DNA from: Anniella stebbinsi
Lineage: Eukaryota > Chordata > Lepidosauria > Squamata > Anniellidae
Length of the DNA stretch: 64,000 nt
Reading direction: 5' to 3'
NCBI GenBank assembly: GCA_029215795.1
Contig: JARDYH010000002.1
Coordinates: forward strand, 366,136,973-366,200,972
Position 1 is the first letter of the stretch, and the number at the start of each line of letters is the position of its first letter. The notes below the pieces were generated by a model. It worked only from the letters and a program-made list of their open reading frames with translations, did no database searches and was not told the origin of the DNA. Of this stretch, positions 10,388 to 20,645 are shown in pieces. The translations under genes were made by a program, and so were the position numbers.

Positions 10388-10849
10388 ATGTCCTATCCAA
10401 AACCCAGACCTAACTGCGAAATGCTGTGTATCAGAACCGCTTGGCTCTTGGCTCTTGACTACTTGCTTGCTACTGAAGGCGATGTGTGTGGAAAATTTAA
10501 TCTCACTAATTGTTATCTGCATATTGATGATAATAGAAAAGTTATTGAAGAGATCACCAGTAAAATGACTAAGGTTGCTCATGTTCCCGTGCAAACCTGG
10601 AAAGGATTTGAGTGGGCCCACGGGCTAGGTTCCTGGTTTACATGGGTAGGGGGGCTGAAAGGGATTATAGCGATAGTAATTGTAGAACTCTTGGTTTGTA
10701 TCCTCTTGCCCTGTTTAATGCCTTTATTGTTACAGAGTTTTCGCGGAATGGTGGAACAGATAGCAGACCGGCGCACGGCTGTCCACCTAATGGCTTTGCG
10801 CGACTACCACCCTGTGCCTATGACAGATGAAGATAGTGAAACTCCTTAG
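10388..10849 (+). pseudogene. env: Retroviral env, transmembrane (TM) part, open for 153 codons
   Basis: This is the longest surviving frame of the provirus. It contains [12 protein letters not shown] (residues 23-34), a second Cys at 42 and an NLT glycosylation site between them. A helical ectodomain stretch follows, then a membrane anchor at about residues 90-115 and a cytoplasmic tail ending in a DEDSETP-like acidic segment. In gamma-type TM the motif is CX6CC; here the pair is C-x7-C with Tyr after it, so the cysteine that bonds to SU appears altered or of another type. A short TTGGCTC duplication (about 10440-10455) shifts the frame just upstream. Without SU in frame it is a partial remnant. 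Confidence 0.75.
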
Positions 10850-10864
10850 TAATTAAAAGAGTTT

Positions 10865-10876
10865 CAAAGGGGGGAA
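10865..10876 (+). promoter_or_regulatory. Retroviral polypurine tract
   Basis: CAAAGGGGGGAA lies directly before the 3' LTR start. It is the plus-strand primer site by position and composition. Confidence 0.85.
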
Positions 10877-11275
10877 TGTGAGGGAACTGACCCCCAGTCA
10901 CTTGACCAAAGTGACTCCATTTTGAGTAATGCCCCCCCCATTCTCTTCTTTTTCTCATAAGTAGCTTCTATGCTGTTGTAACTGCATGCAGGCAGCAGAC
11001 CACAGACCATGTGACCTGGCCTAGTAAGAAGTAACAGACCGTTCCAGACCATATAAGGAGAAACACCTGCTACCATACCGTTATGTTGCGCACGCATTAT
11101 CCTGTTGTATGACACGTATATTTCCTGTTTGCTTGAAATGTATAAGAGACTGGGTCACCCAAAGGGGGGGGCTGCAGTCTGTGGAACGATTCCAGGCTGT
11201 GGTCTTTGCTAGCAAATAAAGGCTATCTGTTTGGAACTTGAACTTTGGACTGGTCTCCGATTAATTACTGTAACA
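10877..11275 (+). repeat. 3' LTR of the endogenous retrovirus
   Basis: This 399-bp LTR has the same ends as the 5' LTR, a TATAAG at about 11141, and AATAAA at 11215-11220. The ATAG target duplication follows at 11276-11279. Confidence 0.95.
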
Positions 11276-11425
11276 ATAGTACCGGAACCACTGAAGCACA
11301 TTGCCCCCATTCCTAATCCCCTCAGACGTTCCAGAAGGATACCATGGTCGATGGTATCGAATGCCGCTGAGAGGTCCAGGAGGACCAACAGGGACACACT
11401 CCCCCTGTCAATACTCAAGCGAACA
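11276..11425 (-). mobile_element. L2-type LINE, upstream RT portion split off by the retrovirus
   Basis: The minus strand reads [19 protein letters not shown] (about 11340-11395), the early reverse-transcriptase motif with the catalytic Asp, then VLQWFRY up to the ATAG junction. The reading continues as VSGSFQMV at 5366 downward. The L2 copy is 5'-truncated near 11425. Confidence 0.85.
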
Positions 11426-11594
11426 GATTACACACCAGTAGTAGGCAGAATGTCGACAAGGATCCTGCAAGAGCCACCTAAAAGTACAAAGTGTGGCCCT
11501 GGGTGCAGAATTCGTTCTTTTGGGATCTGAGCATGGGCTTATTTTAAAATACACACACACACACGCAAGTTTTTAGACCTCATGGCTGTGGAGA

Positions 11595-11720
11595 GCCTGC
11601 TAACGGGCTCCATCACACCAGTGATTGAGTGCACTCTCACCATGCCTGGTGAGTGGATTTGGAGCACAAGACTCACAGGACGCCGTGCCTGTCCAGCTGA
11701 CACCCTGCCTCTTCCCAGAA

Positions 11721-11772
<52 letters not shown>

Positions 11773-12255
11773 TAATGCACCCTAAGTCTCCATGTAGTTT
11801 TAATGGAACTGGGGGCTTGGATGGATTGCATTAGGTCCTGGCAAGGAAAAGTGATCTCTCCCAGCAGCCGGCTCCAAGCCTCCATATAAAACCCAAACTT
11901 TGCATCCCAGGCTCCAAAGCGTTTTTTTAAAAATCATACAATGCCTAAATCTCTGCAGAGACAAGATTGTAGCCCCTCGGTGACCCCAAAGAGCCAGACT
12001 AAAGGGTCATTCCATTTTTGCCTGGCAGAAAGTGATTGAAGTGCTCATCTGCCAGGACGTGACTGGAGGGAGAAAGAGAAGGGGAGGGGCTGAGTGGAGT
12101 GGAGTGGAGTGGAAGAGCAAAGGAGCGAAGGAGCGAAGGAGCGAAGGAGCAAAAGAGCAGCTCTTCAGATGAAAGGGATCATAAGCTTGACGCACTTCTG
12201 CATCAGAGGTAAATGTAAAGTCGGAAGCAAACCAGGGGAGAAATTAGGTTGTGAT
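11595..12255 (+). mobile_element. Fold-back DNA element, family A copy 2
   Basis: It begins with GGGCTCCATCACACC (about 11606-11620) and ends with GGTTGTGATGACCC (12247-12260). It aligns with copies 1 and 3. About 70 bp present in the others is replaced here by a TAA array. A short GGAGCGAA tandem lies at 12120-12150. Confidence 0.65.
11723..11773. repeat. (TAA)n microsatellite inside family A copy 2
   Basis: About 17 TAA units lie between the two conserved halves of the element. Confidence 0.95.
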
Positions 12256-12260
12256 GACCC

Positions 12261-13794
12261 CAAAAATCTTAGAAGGCAGAGAAGAGGCTGAAATGGACTC
12301 CCAGAGCCAAGATGAATTATGCAAAGTTGTGAAAACAACTGGGCAAATGAAGGAAAGTAAAAGAAATCTGCTCAATTTGCCCAACTGACACAGGTGTTGC
12401 GAAATCCAGCTTGCCTTTACACAGAATTTGGCTTCTGGGTGTGCAGAATGCTCACTTTATGTTGTTATTATTTTTAGCCAGAAGTCCTAACTGAAGTTTA
12501 TTCTTTACAACATAGCATGGAGGATCATTGGAGAGGGAGAAAGTTCAAGCAGGTTCTTTAGTTGCCAAGGATGTGATACCACCACGGAAGCCTCTGGCAG
12601 CTGGCTGGCATTTGCTTCCATGTATTTGCCCCTCATCTTCCATCAGACCGAATATGGCAGGCAGCTGATGAAGCACTATCCAAGCTGCACACCTTGTCAG
12701 TTCTGAGCGCACAAAGGATTTTCGCTATTAAGCATTCTGTCTAATACAGTTACAGCTCAAGAGAGCAGCATTTTGGATCAGCTCCCTATGGCCCACCCCC
12801 ACCTGCAAAGGGACCAAACCCAAACTTAGGATCAGGGATGTGGATGGCCCAGTCCTCCTGGAGTAGTCATCTTCTGTTGTAGCTGTGTCATTTTGGCCTG
12901 CAGGTCAGGGCTCATGGGACGGAATGCTCCTCCATACAAGACAACTCACTGGCTGCACATAGCAGATCACGGGGAATGTAAACTAGAACCCTTTCCCCTG
13001 GCATTGTTTTCTATACAGAGTAATTCTGTCGTTATATTTACTGTCATGCAGCCTGGGACAGGAAATTACACCAGCTGGGCATCCAAAGCAGAAGTCTGAA
13101 AGAGAGAAACATTCTCCTATGCACGCGGTGTCCCCAGGATGTCAGTCACTCGGGGGGGGGGGGGGGAACCACTTACTTAGATACCTGGTAAATGGAAATT
13201 CCATTCTGTTAATGGAAAGAAAGGTTGGCTGGCCTCATCCTACATGGAGATTACCTCTGTATAGGAAAATGGTAATGTGTTAAGTGTTTCTGAAGGGAAA
13301 ACTAAAGCAAGCAGACCTAAGAAGAAGAGATCAAAACTTTCCCCAACTTTCAAATTTTGAGATTTTGAAATCACAGAGGGAAGGTGACCATTTGTCCTAC
13401 TTCACAGGGGATGGTCCTGTATTTGAAAGGCTGCCTGGTCCAAAACTGGTTTAAAGAAAAAGAAACACGAGAACGGAGATTCAAGGTCAAGAGCCTTGAA
13501 GTTCCATCCGCAGTGAGCAGCTGGATAGCAGACTGAGCAAGCACACAGGTCACCTGCTCAGTTCTAATTATAGCAATTATTTCTAAAGTTGCATCTATTC
13601 CTATAAATAGTCATGTGCACGATTTATGCAAATCTGTGCCCACTTTTGTTCTCTCCTTTGGCGATATTCCTCTTTTGGAAAGCTGGGATTTCTAAAACTT
13701 GAGAGCTTTAGTTGGGATATAACTTAAGTCTGCAAACCGACCCTTTTAGAGAGCTTTTTCAAAATAGCCCTTGCCTGCAAATAGCCGTACATGC
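12261..13794. other. Unique sequence, no gene seen
   Basis: Only a G run (13152-13166) stands out. I saw no repeat family shared with the rest of the window and no convincing exon. Confidence 0.35.
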
Positions 13795-13900
13795 ACTCTT
13801 AAGCACTGTTACTCAGGAGTAAGCCCCACTGAGCAAAATGGGGGCATATTTGGCTTACTTCAGAATAAGCATGTTTAAGAAGGCACTGTGAATACAGGAT
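13795..13900. repeat. Short palindromic interspersed repeat (GTAAGCCCCACTGA type)
   Basis: The core CAGGAGTAAGCCCCACTGAG is followed by GGCTTACTTCAG, so the element is nearly its own reverse complement. Relatives are at 19440, 60805 and 61455, and possibly 24245. It may be a very short MITE. Confidence 0.5.
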
Positions 13901-15119
13901 CAGGCCCTCATAACATTTACTCCTTTCATTAGGCGGCTAAATGGAACTATTCGGGGAGAAATTCTCCTTGTCAGAAACCTAATTAGTAATATTTCTTTGC
14001 TTGTTTCTGCTAGTCAATATGGCTTTGATTCAATCATTCTTTCCCCCTCCCTCTGTTGCTATGAATTAGCTTAGACCCTCTGGCTAAATGTAAGAGCTTA
14101 CACACAAGGTCCCCAAAGTCAGAGCAGTTTTGAAATATAACCGGCTGGCTGATCCAGTCGGCGCAATGAGACCAAGCCAGCCAGCAGAACTGCCTGCCAG
14201 AATTACAAAGGGGACGGCAGCACGACCCGCTGCTGCTGCTGCATTTACTGGAAGGAGAAACGGTGCACTTGCCATGCTCTTTCTAAGGGCAACTGAGGTG
14301 ACCGGACTCGCTTTATCAGAGGTGTCCTGCTGCAGCTCCGGGATTCTTCCTTCGCGGTCCTTGCATCTGGCAGGGGCTCTGGCCCCAGCTGCCTGAGCAA
14401 AGTGAAACTCCTGCATGCTCTGTTGCATCAGACTCCAGTCCTCAAGCTGCTTGTGTGACAGAGAGCAGAGGCAGCCCACCCAGCACCTGACCTCGGGTGG
14501 TGGCGCTTGAGAGGAGGAAGCATTTCTTTGTGCTTGAGCATCTTTCTTCATGTTTGACCTTATCGTGGTTAATGAGAAAGGGTTTTTTGCACACACAACA
14601 ACACACATACTGCTTTTCTGATAACTTAAATCTGGATGAAACCCACGGTGCTGGGTAAGAAAATATCCCATTCTGATCTAAAGACCCTTTTGGGATCGTA
14701 ATTTAACCTTCCCTGCTCTCCTTGTTTTATAAACCTGCCACCCTCCTCCTTCGCTTCTCAACTTTCCTCTTTACCTGAAATCCAACCCCACACCCCACAC
14801 CTCACCAACAGCTGAAGCCTCTTTTCTGTTACAGAGGATGATTCACACCCAGCCCTGACCATTGTATCTATTGCATTTATGTAATAGAATGCAGGACATT
14901 TCCCATCCAGTTACTGCCCACATCCAGCCCCGTTTAGCATCCCCAAAGGGACTGCATAACTCGCCCTCAGACCCTTTCTCCTCCGCACCTTCCCCAGATG
15001 TCCTATATTCCACTTGTGGTTTGGCAAATGAAATTGCCCCCATATTATAAGTCAGAAGACCTCTTTGGCTGTTCCAAGATGCTCACTCCTCCTGGCTCCA
15101 GCTGTAATGGAAACCGAGA
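13901..15119. other. Unique sequence with a 195-codon open frame on the minus strand
   Basis: A minus-strand frame spans 14084-14671 and contains an Ala run from a GCT-rich patch. It has no domain I recognise and no clear splice signals. In random DNA of this size one such frame is not surprising, so I do not call a gene. Confidence 0.25.
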
Positions 15120-15375
15120 ACTGTAAAACAGTAATTAGAATAGCTTTAAGAAAAGGCCCAAAACCTACTCTTCCGAGTGCTAATTTCAGAATAGCTTCTT
15201 ATGAGGGAAAACAAGGCATTTAAAGACAGCTAAAGTTGTAGGCCAAGTTTGTAAGCGCAGGGTTTAAAAAAGAAAAAGATGTATGTTCTCCATCCAGAGC
15301 CAGCCGGCAAAACCACTTCGCACATTAAGCAGCAATGAAAATTAATTACTGCCACTGTCATCACCATGGAGCTCC
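15120..15375. other. Candidate conserved non-coding element
   Basis: This is repeat-free, AT-rich DNA with homeodomain-like cores (AGTAATTAGAATAG near 15130 and AATTAATTACTGCC near 15340) and no usable frame. Its texture resembles vertebrate enhancers. Conservation cannot be judged from one sequence. Confidence 0.25.
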
Positions 15376-15411
15376 CCACTGGGAGACTTGTGTCTAACAC
15401 CTTACACCTCC

Positions 15412-15432
15412 GGGGGGGGGGGGGAGGGGGGG
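15412..15432. repeat. G-rich homopolymer tract
   Basis: Twelve G, then A, then eight G. Confidence 0.9.
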
Positions 15433-15589
15433 AGAGAATAGCCCAGCAGCCAAGAACCAGAGGCAAAAAGGTTCCCAGCAACAGGCGTGGAAAAGCCTCC
15501 TCCCCTCCACCTAAGACCCCACAGAGGAACAATCGGCAGAAGGCTAAATAGACTAATGGTCTAATCCAGAGAAAGGCAGCTACACAGAT

Positions 15590-15950
15590 TCAGACCCCCT
15601 CTAGATGGATTCCGTTTGACGCCTGGTTAGCCGATTATGCGCATATTCGCAGAAGCGCTTTATCGTAAATGCTTGTATGCAGGAGGTAATTGAGCACTCA
15701 GCTGGTGACCTTACTGGTTGTTTCAAATGCGCTTTACAAGTAGTTAATGCGGAGAATCGCTTGTTCACATAGTCAAAATGCACTTTAATGGCTGGAGCAA
15801 AATAAAACTCGCTATTTAATGCGCATTTGATAATGCGCATAATCGGATGTTTAAAGCGCCTCTAAGCCCGATTTGCGCTCCGTTCTTGTAGAGGTAAATT
15901 TTTTTAATGCACCTTGAAAGAGCTTTAAATGCCTCTTGTAGAGGCAGCCT
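15590..15950 (+). mobile_element. MITE, family B copy 1 (uninterrupted)
   Basis: It aligns over its length with 40804-42728 once the nested element there is removed. Shared blocks are ATTATGCGCATATTCGCAGA, GCGGAGAATCGCTTGTTCAC and GATTTGCGCTCCGTTCTTG. The right end, TTGTAGAGGCAGCCT, is loosely inverted relative to the left CCCCTCTAGA. This copy preserves the empty target GAGCTTTAAATGCC (about 15921-15934). Confidence 0.75.
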
Positions 15951-16510
15951 TACTTATGTTTGCCTTTGAGATATGGAGCATTGCAAGCCAATCCCACAGA
16001 AAGTGGCTCCCTCCACGTCAGCTCTTGCAAAAATACGATTAACCTTTGCTAGTTCCCCTCTGCCTTGACTTCCACCTGGACACAGGTGAGACTCTCTCGT
16101 GGTTTCGAATGTGGAGGGCTGTCTTGTCTCTGGTTAAATGTGCATTTTTCCTTGCCACCACTGGACAGGGCGAGAGCATCATCCACCGCATTAAGATGGA
16201 GTGAATGTCTGGGAATGCTCATCCAATGTTTGTGCTCATCAATTCATTAATGGCTGAAACAAATAAATCAAAGTGAACTGAAGGAGCATTAAACACATTC
16301 ACATGTGCACACATATCCTGTCCCCATTCATGTGTAACCACAGACATTCAAATACTTGTTTTGGCTTCCACGAGGAATGCTTAATTGACCTTATATTTAT
16401 TTTTCAAACAAAACACCCGAGGTCTCTCCTGTGTGGCTGTTCTGACAGAGTGTACACAGGAGAGTGGGGAGTCCGGCTCCATTGATTTCACTTCGGCAGT
16501 TCAATCTGTT
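15951..16510. other. Unique sequence, no gene seen
   Basis: Nothing recognised apart from ordinary AT-rich patches. Confidence 0.35.
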
Positions 16511-16520
16511 GTCATCCACC

Positions 16521-16556
16521 CTCCCACCACCCTCTGGCCTGTGGGAGGGTGGTGGG
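16521..16556. repeat. Small perfect hairpin
   Basis: CTCCCACCACCCTC and its inverse GAGGGTGGTGGGAG are separated by about 8 bp. Confidence 0.8.
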
Positions 16557-16597
16557 AGCCTGTGCTGAGCTCCTGGGAACTGAAGGAAGGAGGTATG

Positions 16598-16626
16598 TGG
16601 TGGTGGTGGTGGTGGTGGTGGTGGTG
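16598..16626. repeat. (TGG)n microsatellite
   Basis: About nine TGG units. Confidence 0.9.
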
Positions 16627-16752
16627 ATCCCACCAGCATCAGACCACCTGGCTCCTCTTCCCAATACTCCCCAGGGGTTCACAAGAACCAAGCAGGCCAC
16701 AGTGCAGCACTGGATCCTAGCCCAATGATCCACATGCAGAAAGAAAACCGAA

Positions 16753-16803
<51 letters not shown>
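16753..16803. repeat. (ATT)n microsatellite at L2 tail
   Basis: Seventeen ATT units abut the minus-strand L2 3' end. Confidence 0.95.
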
Positions 16804-16925
16804 GTAACCCGCCTCTCCCTCCGGATCGAGGCGGGGAACAACAACAATATAAACACAAAAATTCACAACAGTTAAAAATTTTAAAAACAAGAGAACAACA
16901 CAACATTAAAAACATTTCTAAATTA
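16804..16925 (-). mobile_element. L2-type LINE 3' end
   Basis: The ACCCGCCTCTCCCTCCGGAT and GAGGCGGGGAACAA signature matches the other L2 tails. The ORF2 part is absent (5' truncation). Confidence 0.8.
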
Positions 16926-16927
16926 AG

Positions 16928-17275
16928 AGCGCCATCAGATGAGCGTTTTATTGCACACTCGTTATTGGGCACTCACGGATTTTCACGGGTCCCTCTCACG
17001 ACATCGTCTGCCTCCCGTGTGCCTCCCGCCCCTTCTGGCCTTCTTTGCGTGACAAAAAACGCCCCAGTGAGTTCGACTTATTTTTTAAGATGGAACTTGC
17101 CACTATTCCCTGCTGTGTGCAGGAGAAGCAGCGCGATCAAAACAGCCCACTGCCTGGGCCCCATGCAGGTTGTTTACTTCCTCTTTCAAAAGAGGAAGTA
17201 ATGAGGGACAAATGCGCATGCTGAGAAGCGACAGTAAGGAAACGTGATTTCCCCCATGTGATGACACATACATAT
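16928..17275 (+). mobile_element. Interspersed repeat, family C copy 1
   Basis: It aligns over about 340 bp with 62937-63285 and partly with 21538-21662. Landmarks are TTATTGCACACTCGTTATTG, GCCCCTTCTGGCCTTCTT, GTTTACTTCCTCTTTC and the end ATGTGATGACAC. The ends (CCATCAGATG, CATGTGATGA) are weakly inverted and resemble family A ends, so a DNA transposon is likely. Confidence 0.65.
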
Positions 17276-17959
17276 GCTCTACATCTAGGATGCTCAAAGG
17301 AATGCTAAAACATTGGAATTATTTGCTTTGCATGGTCTTATTTAGTGACTACTATAGATGTATAATATAGAAGCAAGATATTATGATGAATGACTTTTTA
17401 GAAAACAGTGTTCCCTTTAGCTGGGCCAATATATTCCAGAGATTCCAAACAGGAAGATCAGAAGAACAGAAGAAAAGACTAGAGAAAAGGTTATTTGCTG
17501 AACCCTCTCTGCTCCCCTTCTGTTCCAATTGTCAAAATAATCTTTGAAGACTTTGGTGGGTGGGAAAGCGATTTAGTCATCTTTTTAATAAATATAGTAA
17601 GAATAATTTTCATTGCTAAGCGCAGAGAGAATCAGTGCCCAACTGAGACAATCGTGCTCTTTTTAATATGAAAACACTCCACCTTTCTAAATCAGCAGAG
17701 TCTGTTTTGCTTTCAGAATGCAAAGTGTTATTAGAAACATTGTTCATAGCTTTCCTGGCCCTGCAAAGGAAGAGTGCGCTGTAGGAAATAAAAAGGGCTG
17801 GCTAGGACATACTGGGAGTTGTAGGGCCTTTTTCCTGTCTAAAGGTGCATAGGATTGCAGCCTCAAAGGCTCTTGGGTAGCAGATCTAAAGAAATGACTC
17901 TTTCTTTGCTTAGGTCTTGGCCGCCAATTGCCACAGCCAGTACTGGGCTTCATGGACCA
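17276..17959. other. Unique sequence, no gene seen
   Basis: AT-rich, without repeats or exon-like frames that I can support. Confidence 0.35.
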
Positions 17960-18197
17960 ATTGGGCAGTATCCTATTCAACACCAATTACTGGGCAGTAT
18001 CCTATTCGACGACGCCAGCACTAACGTCAATAATGTTGCGCTCGCATAAACTAATGAAATGCCCATGACGTTTGCTGGCATGACGGGTTTTATGGTGCAA
18101 CTCATCATGCCAGCAAACACTGTTGTCATTGTGCTAGAGGTAACTCACATTATTATTATTGACGTGCATGCTAGTGTTGAATAAGGAACTGCCCAAT
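17960..18197. mobile_element. Fold-back MITE with duplicated left end
   Basis: The left CTGGGCAGTATCCTATTC (from 17990) pairs with the right GAATAAGGAACTGCCCAAT (to 18197). Inner segments pair too, for example AACGTCAATAATG with ATTATTGACGT, and TGCTGGCATGA with TCATGCCAGCA. A second left end (ATTGGGCAGTATCCTATTCA) lies 30 bp upstream, which suggests a partial end duplication or a decayed neighbour copy. Confidence 0.75.
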
Positions 18198-18757
18198 ACA
18201 CCCAGCGCTACACAACTAGGCAGACCAAGGCTGTTTTCATCACCTGCTTCCTGGTCCATTTTCAAACTGGACATTCCAGCCTGCCAGGACTGGACTCTGC
18301 CACTTAGCTACAGTTCCTGCCTAACAGACTGGGGGCTCTTAGTTCAAGTCCAGGATGATCATGACAGCACTGAGCATCTCATGCAGCCTCCCCTCCTAGG
18401 ACTCCCTGCCAACATGCTCACAGAATAATGTGCAGAAGTCCACAGCAGGGCAGGAGGCTCCCTTCTCCTATTTACAAGGGCCCTAATGCAGCCCATGTGG
18501 TCTGTCTCTGTGGTGCGATCTGAGGCTTCGTGCGGGGAGGTAGCAGCAGCTGTGATTCACAGGAATCCGGAGTCTGCACTTTTCTTACCAGATCAGCTGG
18601 TCCTGCTGCTAGACTCCTGATCCCAGTCAGCAATTTGTGATTCACAGGGAGCCTTCGGGTGCCTTTGCTGGTCAGGCTCATGCAAAATAAATATTGCCCA
18701 CAGGCTTGCGAAGGGAGAAAAGGCAGACATTTTGCAGAGAAGGGCAAGCGTTGTGGT
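18198..18757. other. Unique sequence, no gene seen
   Basis: GC-moderate, with no recognised repeat or gene. Confidence 0.35.
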
Positions 18758-18759
18758 CA

Positions 18760-18931
18760 TAGGGTGACCCTATGGAAAGGAGGACTGGGCTCCTGTATCT
18801 TTAACAGTTGTATAGAAAAGGGAATTTCAGCCGGTGTCCTTTGTCTGCATGCAGCACCTGGTGACATTCCCTCTTCATCACAACACTTAAAGCCGCAGGA
18901 GCCCTGCCCTCTTTTGTATCTGGTCACTTTA
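18760..18931 (+). mobile_element. hAT-like MITE, family D, half-length copy
   Basis: It begins TAGGGTGACC and ends near TGGTCACTTTA. It matches the left half of the 320-bp copies at 34630 and 35221. No target duplication is visible. Confidence 0.7.
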
Positions 18932-19104
18932 AAACAAACAAACGAACAAACAAAACACACTCACCCATTGAATTTCATTAAATACCCATTTTTAGAAATC
19001 CAATTGAAGATTTTACACCATCTTCAAAACAAAATCCTCGAGTTTATGTGCCCTTCATTATGCATGCCTCTGTCCTGTTCATGGGAACTCATTGGTCCAC
19101 TTCT

Positions 19105-19250
19105 GACACATTATTATCATCAACATCATCATCATCGTCTTTATTTGTATCCCGCCTTTTGCCCAATGCTGGGCCTCAAGGCAGCTTTACAAAATTAAAA
19201 CATATGCAGTTAAAAGCTATAAATAGAAATATACAAAAGTCAAAAATTAA
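19105..19250 (-). mobile_element. LINE 3' end (other tail type)
   Basis: On the minus strand the sequence runs TTTTGTAAAGCTGCCTTGAG, then AAAAGGCGGGATACAAATAA and a GATGAT run, a common LINE tail layout. Confidence 0.6.
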
Positions 19251-19439
19251 TTGCACATCCTTTCCCTGTTCATTTCTATTGCTGCATTTTAAAATTCTAA
19301 ACCATTGTGATGCATTTTATGAACAATAGGATATAAATAATTTTAAAGAAATAAAGCTTAAATAAAATTAGCTGGCCTTTGCATAAATCGTCTCTTACTG
19401 AGACCCGTTGCTGTCGAGGCACAAGCGGAGAAGTGAAGA

Positions 19440-19545
19440 CGGCTTTTTGCAGTGCCATCCTGTGCATGTTTACTCAGAAACAAGTCCTACTGGGTTCAGT
19501 GGGGCTTACTGCGTAGTAAGCGCACGCAGAATTGCAGCCTTGGTC
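19440..19545. repeat. Short palindromic interspersed repeat
   Basis: TTTACTCAGAAACAAGTCC and GGGGCTTACTGCGTAGTAAG surround a near-palindromic centre. It ends in AGAATTGCAGCC as in the copy at 60805. Confidence 0.5.
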
Positions 19546-20182
19546 TTTCTTGGAGATTGCAATGGGAAAATGGTTTTTAGGCAGTTGGGCTCAAATTATT
19601 CAGGGATTTATGAGTAAAATTATAAATTCTTATCAATTAATAAGTAAAAATTAAGTCCTTAAGTTCTGCCCAAAGTATAAGAGGGTTGCTGAATATAGTA
19701 GCCATGGAGATCACATTTTCAACAGGTCACCAACACTGGGTGGTGGTGGGGCAGTCCTCACCAGGAATGCATGCCAGATGGGCCCCCACATGACTCTTTT
19801 CCTTCAAACAAAAACAGGCTGCGCTAAGCATACTTTTTAAAAAGTGTGTTTAGCTTCATGTCTAGAGCATGGAAGAATACCAAATACTTTTCCCCCCACT
19901 TCCATATCAGATCCAACATCCTTGCTAGCAAGCACTGAGCTTTGAAACTCTTGTCAATGCCAATATTCGGAAGCCAGAATTGTACCTTGCTCTGAACAAT
20001 GTAGCCACTTCTGTTTATCTATTCTAGCCTTCAGATTCTTTGGGACGTACACACTTAGGTCTGAGAAACATAGCTACACGGAGATAATAGGAACATATTT
20101 TTTTAAAAAAAAAATGCTGAATCTGAAATGACGGGAAAATGCATTATCCAAAATTCCATTGATGATCATTAATGATATGTAG

Positions 20183-20185
<3 letters not shown>
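19546..20185. other. Unique sequence, no gene seen
   Basis: AT-rich; nothing recognised. Confidence 0.35.

Positions 20186-20227
<42 letters not shown>
20186..20227. repeat. (TA)n microsatellite
   Basis: About 20 TA units. Confidence 0.95.
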
Positions 20228-20229
<2 letters not shown>

Positions 20230-20230
20230 C

Positions 20231-20645
20231 TGCTGGCAAAATACAGACCCCCTCTGTAAGGATGTGAATACAATCTTTCAGATAGCCTGGGCCCAGTCCT
20301 ATAGAACTCTGTAGGATATAACCCGAACTTTGAATTGTGTCCAGAAACAGACTAGTACCCGGAGCAGCTGTATAACAAGGAATCAGGGGCTCCCAGCAGT
20401 TACTGGCCTCAGTCAACTGTCTGGCCACAGCATTCTGGACCAGCTAAAGTTTCAGAACAGTTTTCAACGGCAGCCCCATACAGAGTGCATTACAGTAGTT
20501 CAAACAACATGTTACTAAATCATGTGTGAATCTGGCCAGGTCAGATATCTCTAGGAACAGGTCCAGTTTGCGCAATAGCTTCAGTTGTGCAAACCCACAC
20601 CTGGCCACTGCCGAAACCTGAGCATCCAAGTATATAAGAGGCATA
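20231..20645 (-). mobile_element. L2-type LINE, ORF2 C-terminal fragment
   Basis: The minus strand encodes DAQVSAVARCGFAQLKLLRK, then CNALCMGLPLKTVLKL and a GLGPGYLKDC segment in a shifted frame. This is the order seen in L2 ORF2 downstream of the catalytic core. Frameshifts are present and no 3' UTR is attached. Confidence 0.7.

Larger units (their letters stand above)
5371..11275 (+). mobile_element. Endogenous retrovirus (gammaretrovirus-like), defective provirus
   Basis: Two LTRs of 401 and 399 bp start with TGTGAGGG and end with ACTGTAACA. The provirus is flanked by a 4-bp target duplication ATAG (5367-5370 and 11276-11279). A primer binding site matching tRNA-Gly follows the 5' LTR, and a polypurine tract precedes the 3' LTR. 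The internal 5.1 kb holds broken gag, pol and env in the usual order, with large deletions between capsid and late reverse transcriptase and inside integrase. It is inserted in an L2 LINE; taking it out with one ATAG makes the L2 frame continuous. The LTRs differ by only two substitutions plus homopolymer length, which points to a recent insertion. Confidence 0.95.

Noticed and set aside
14084..14671. 195-codon minus-strand frame
   Set aside because: No recognisable domain or splice context, and frames of this length are not unexpected among six frames of 64 kb.
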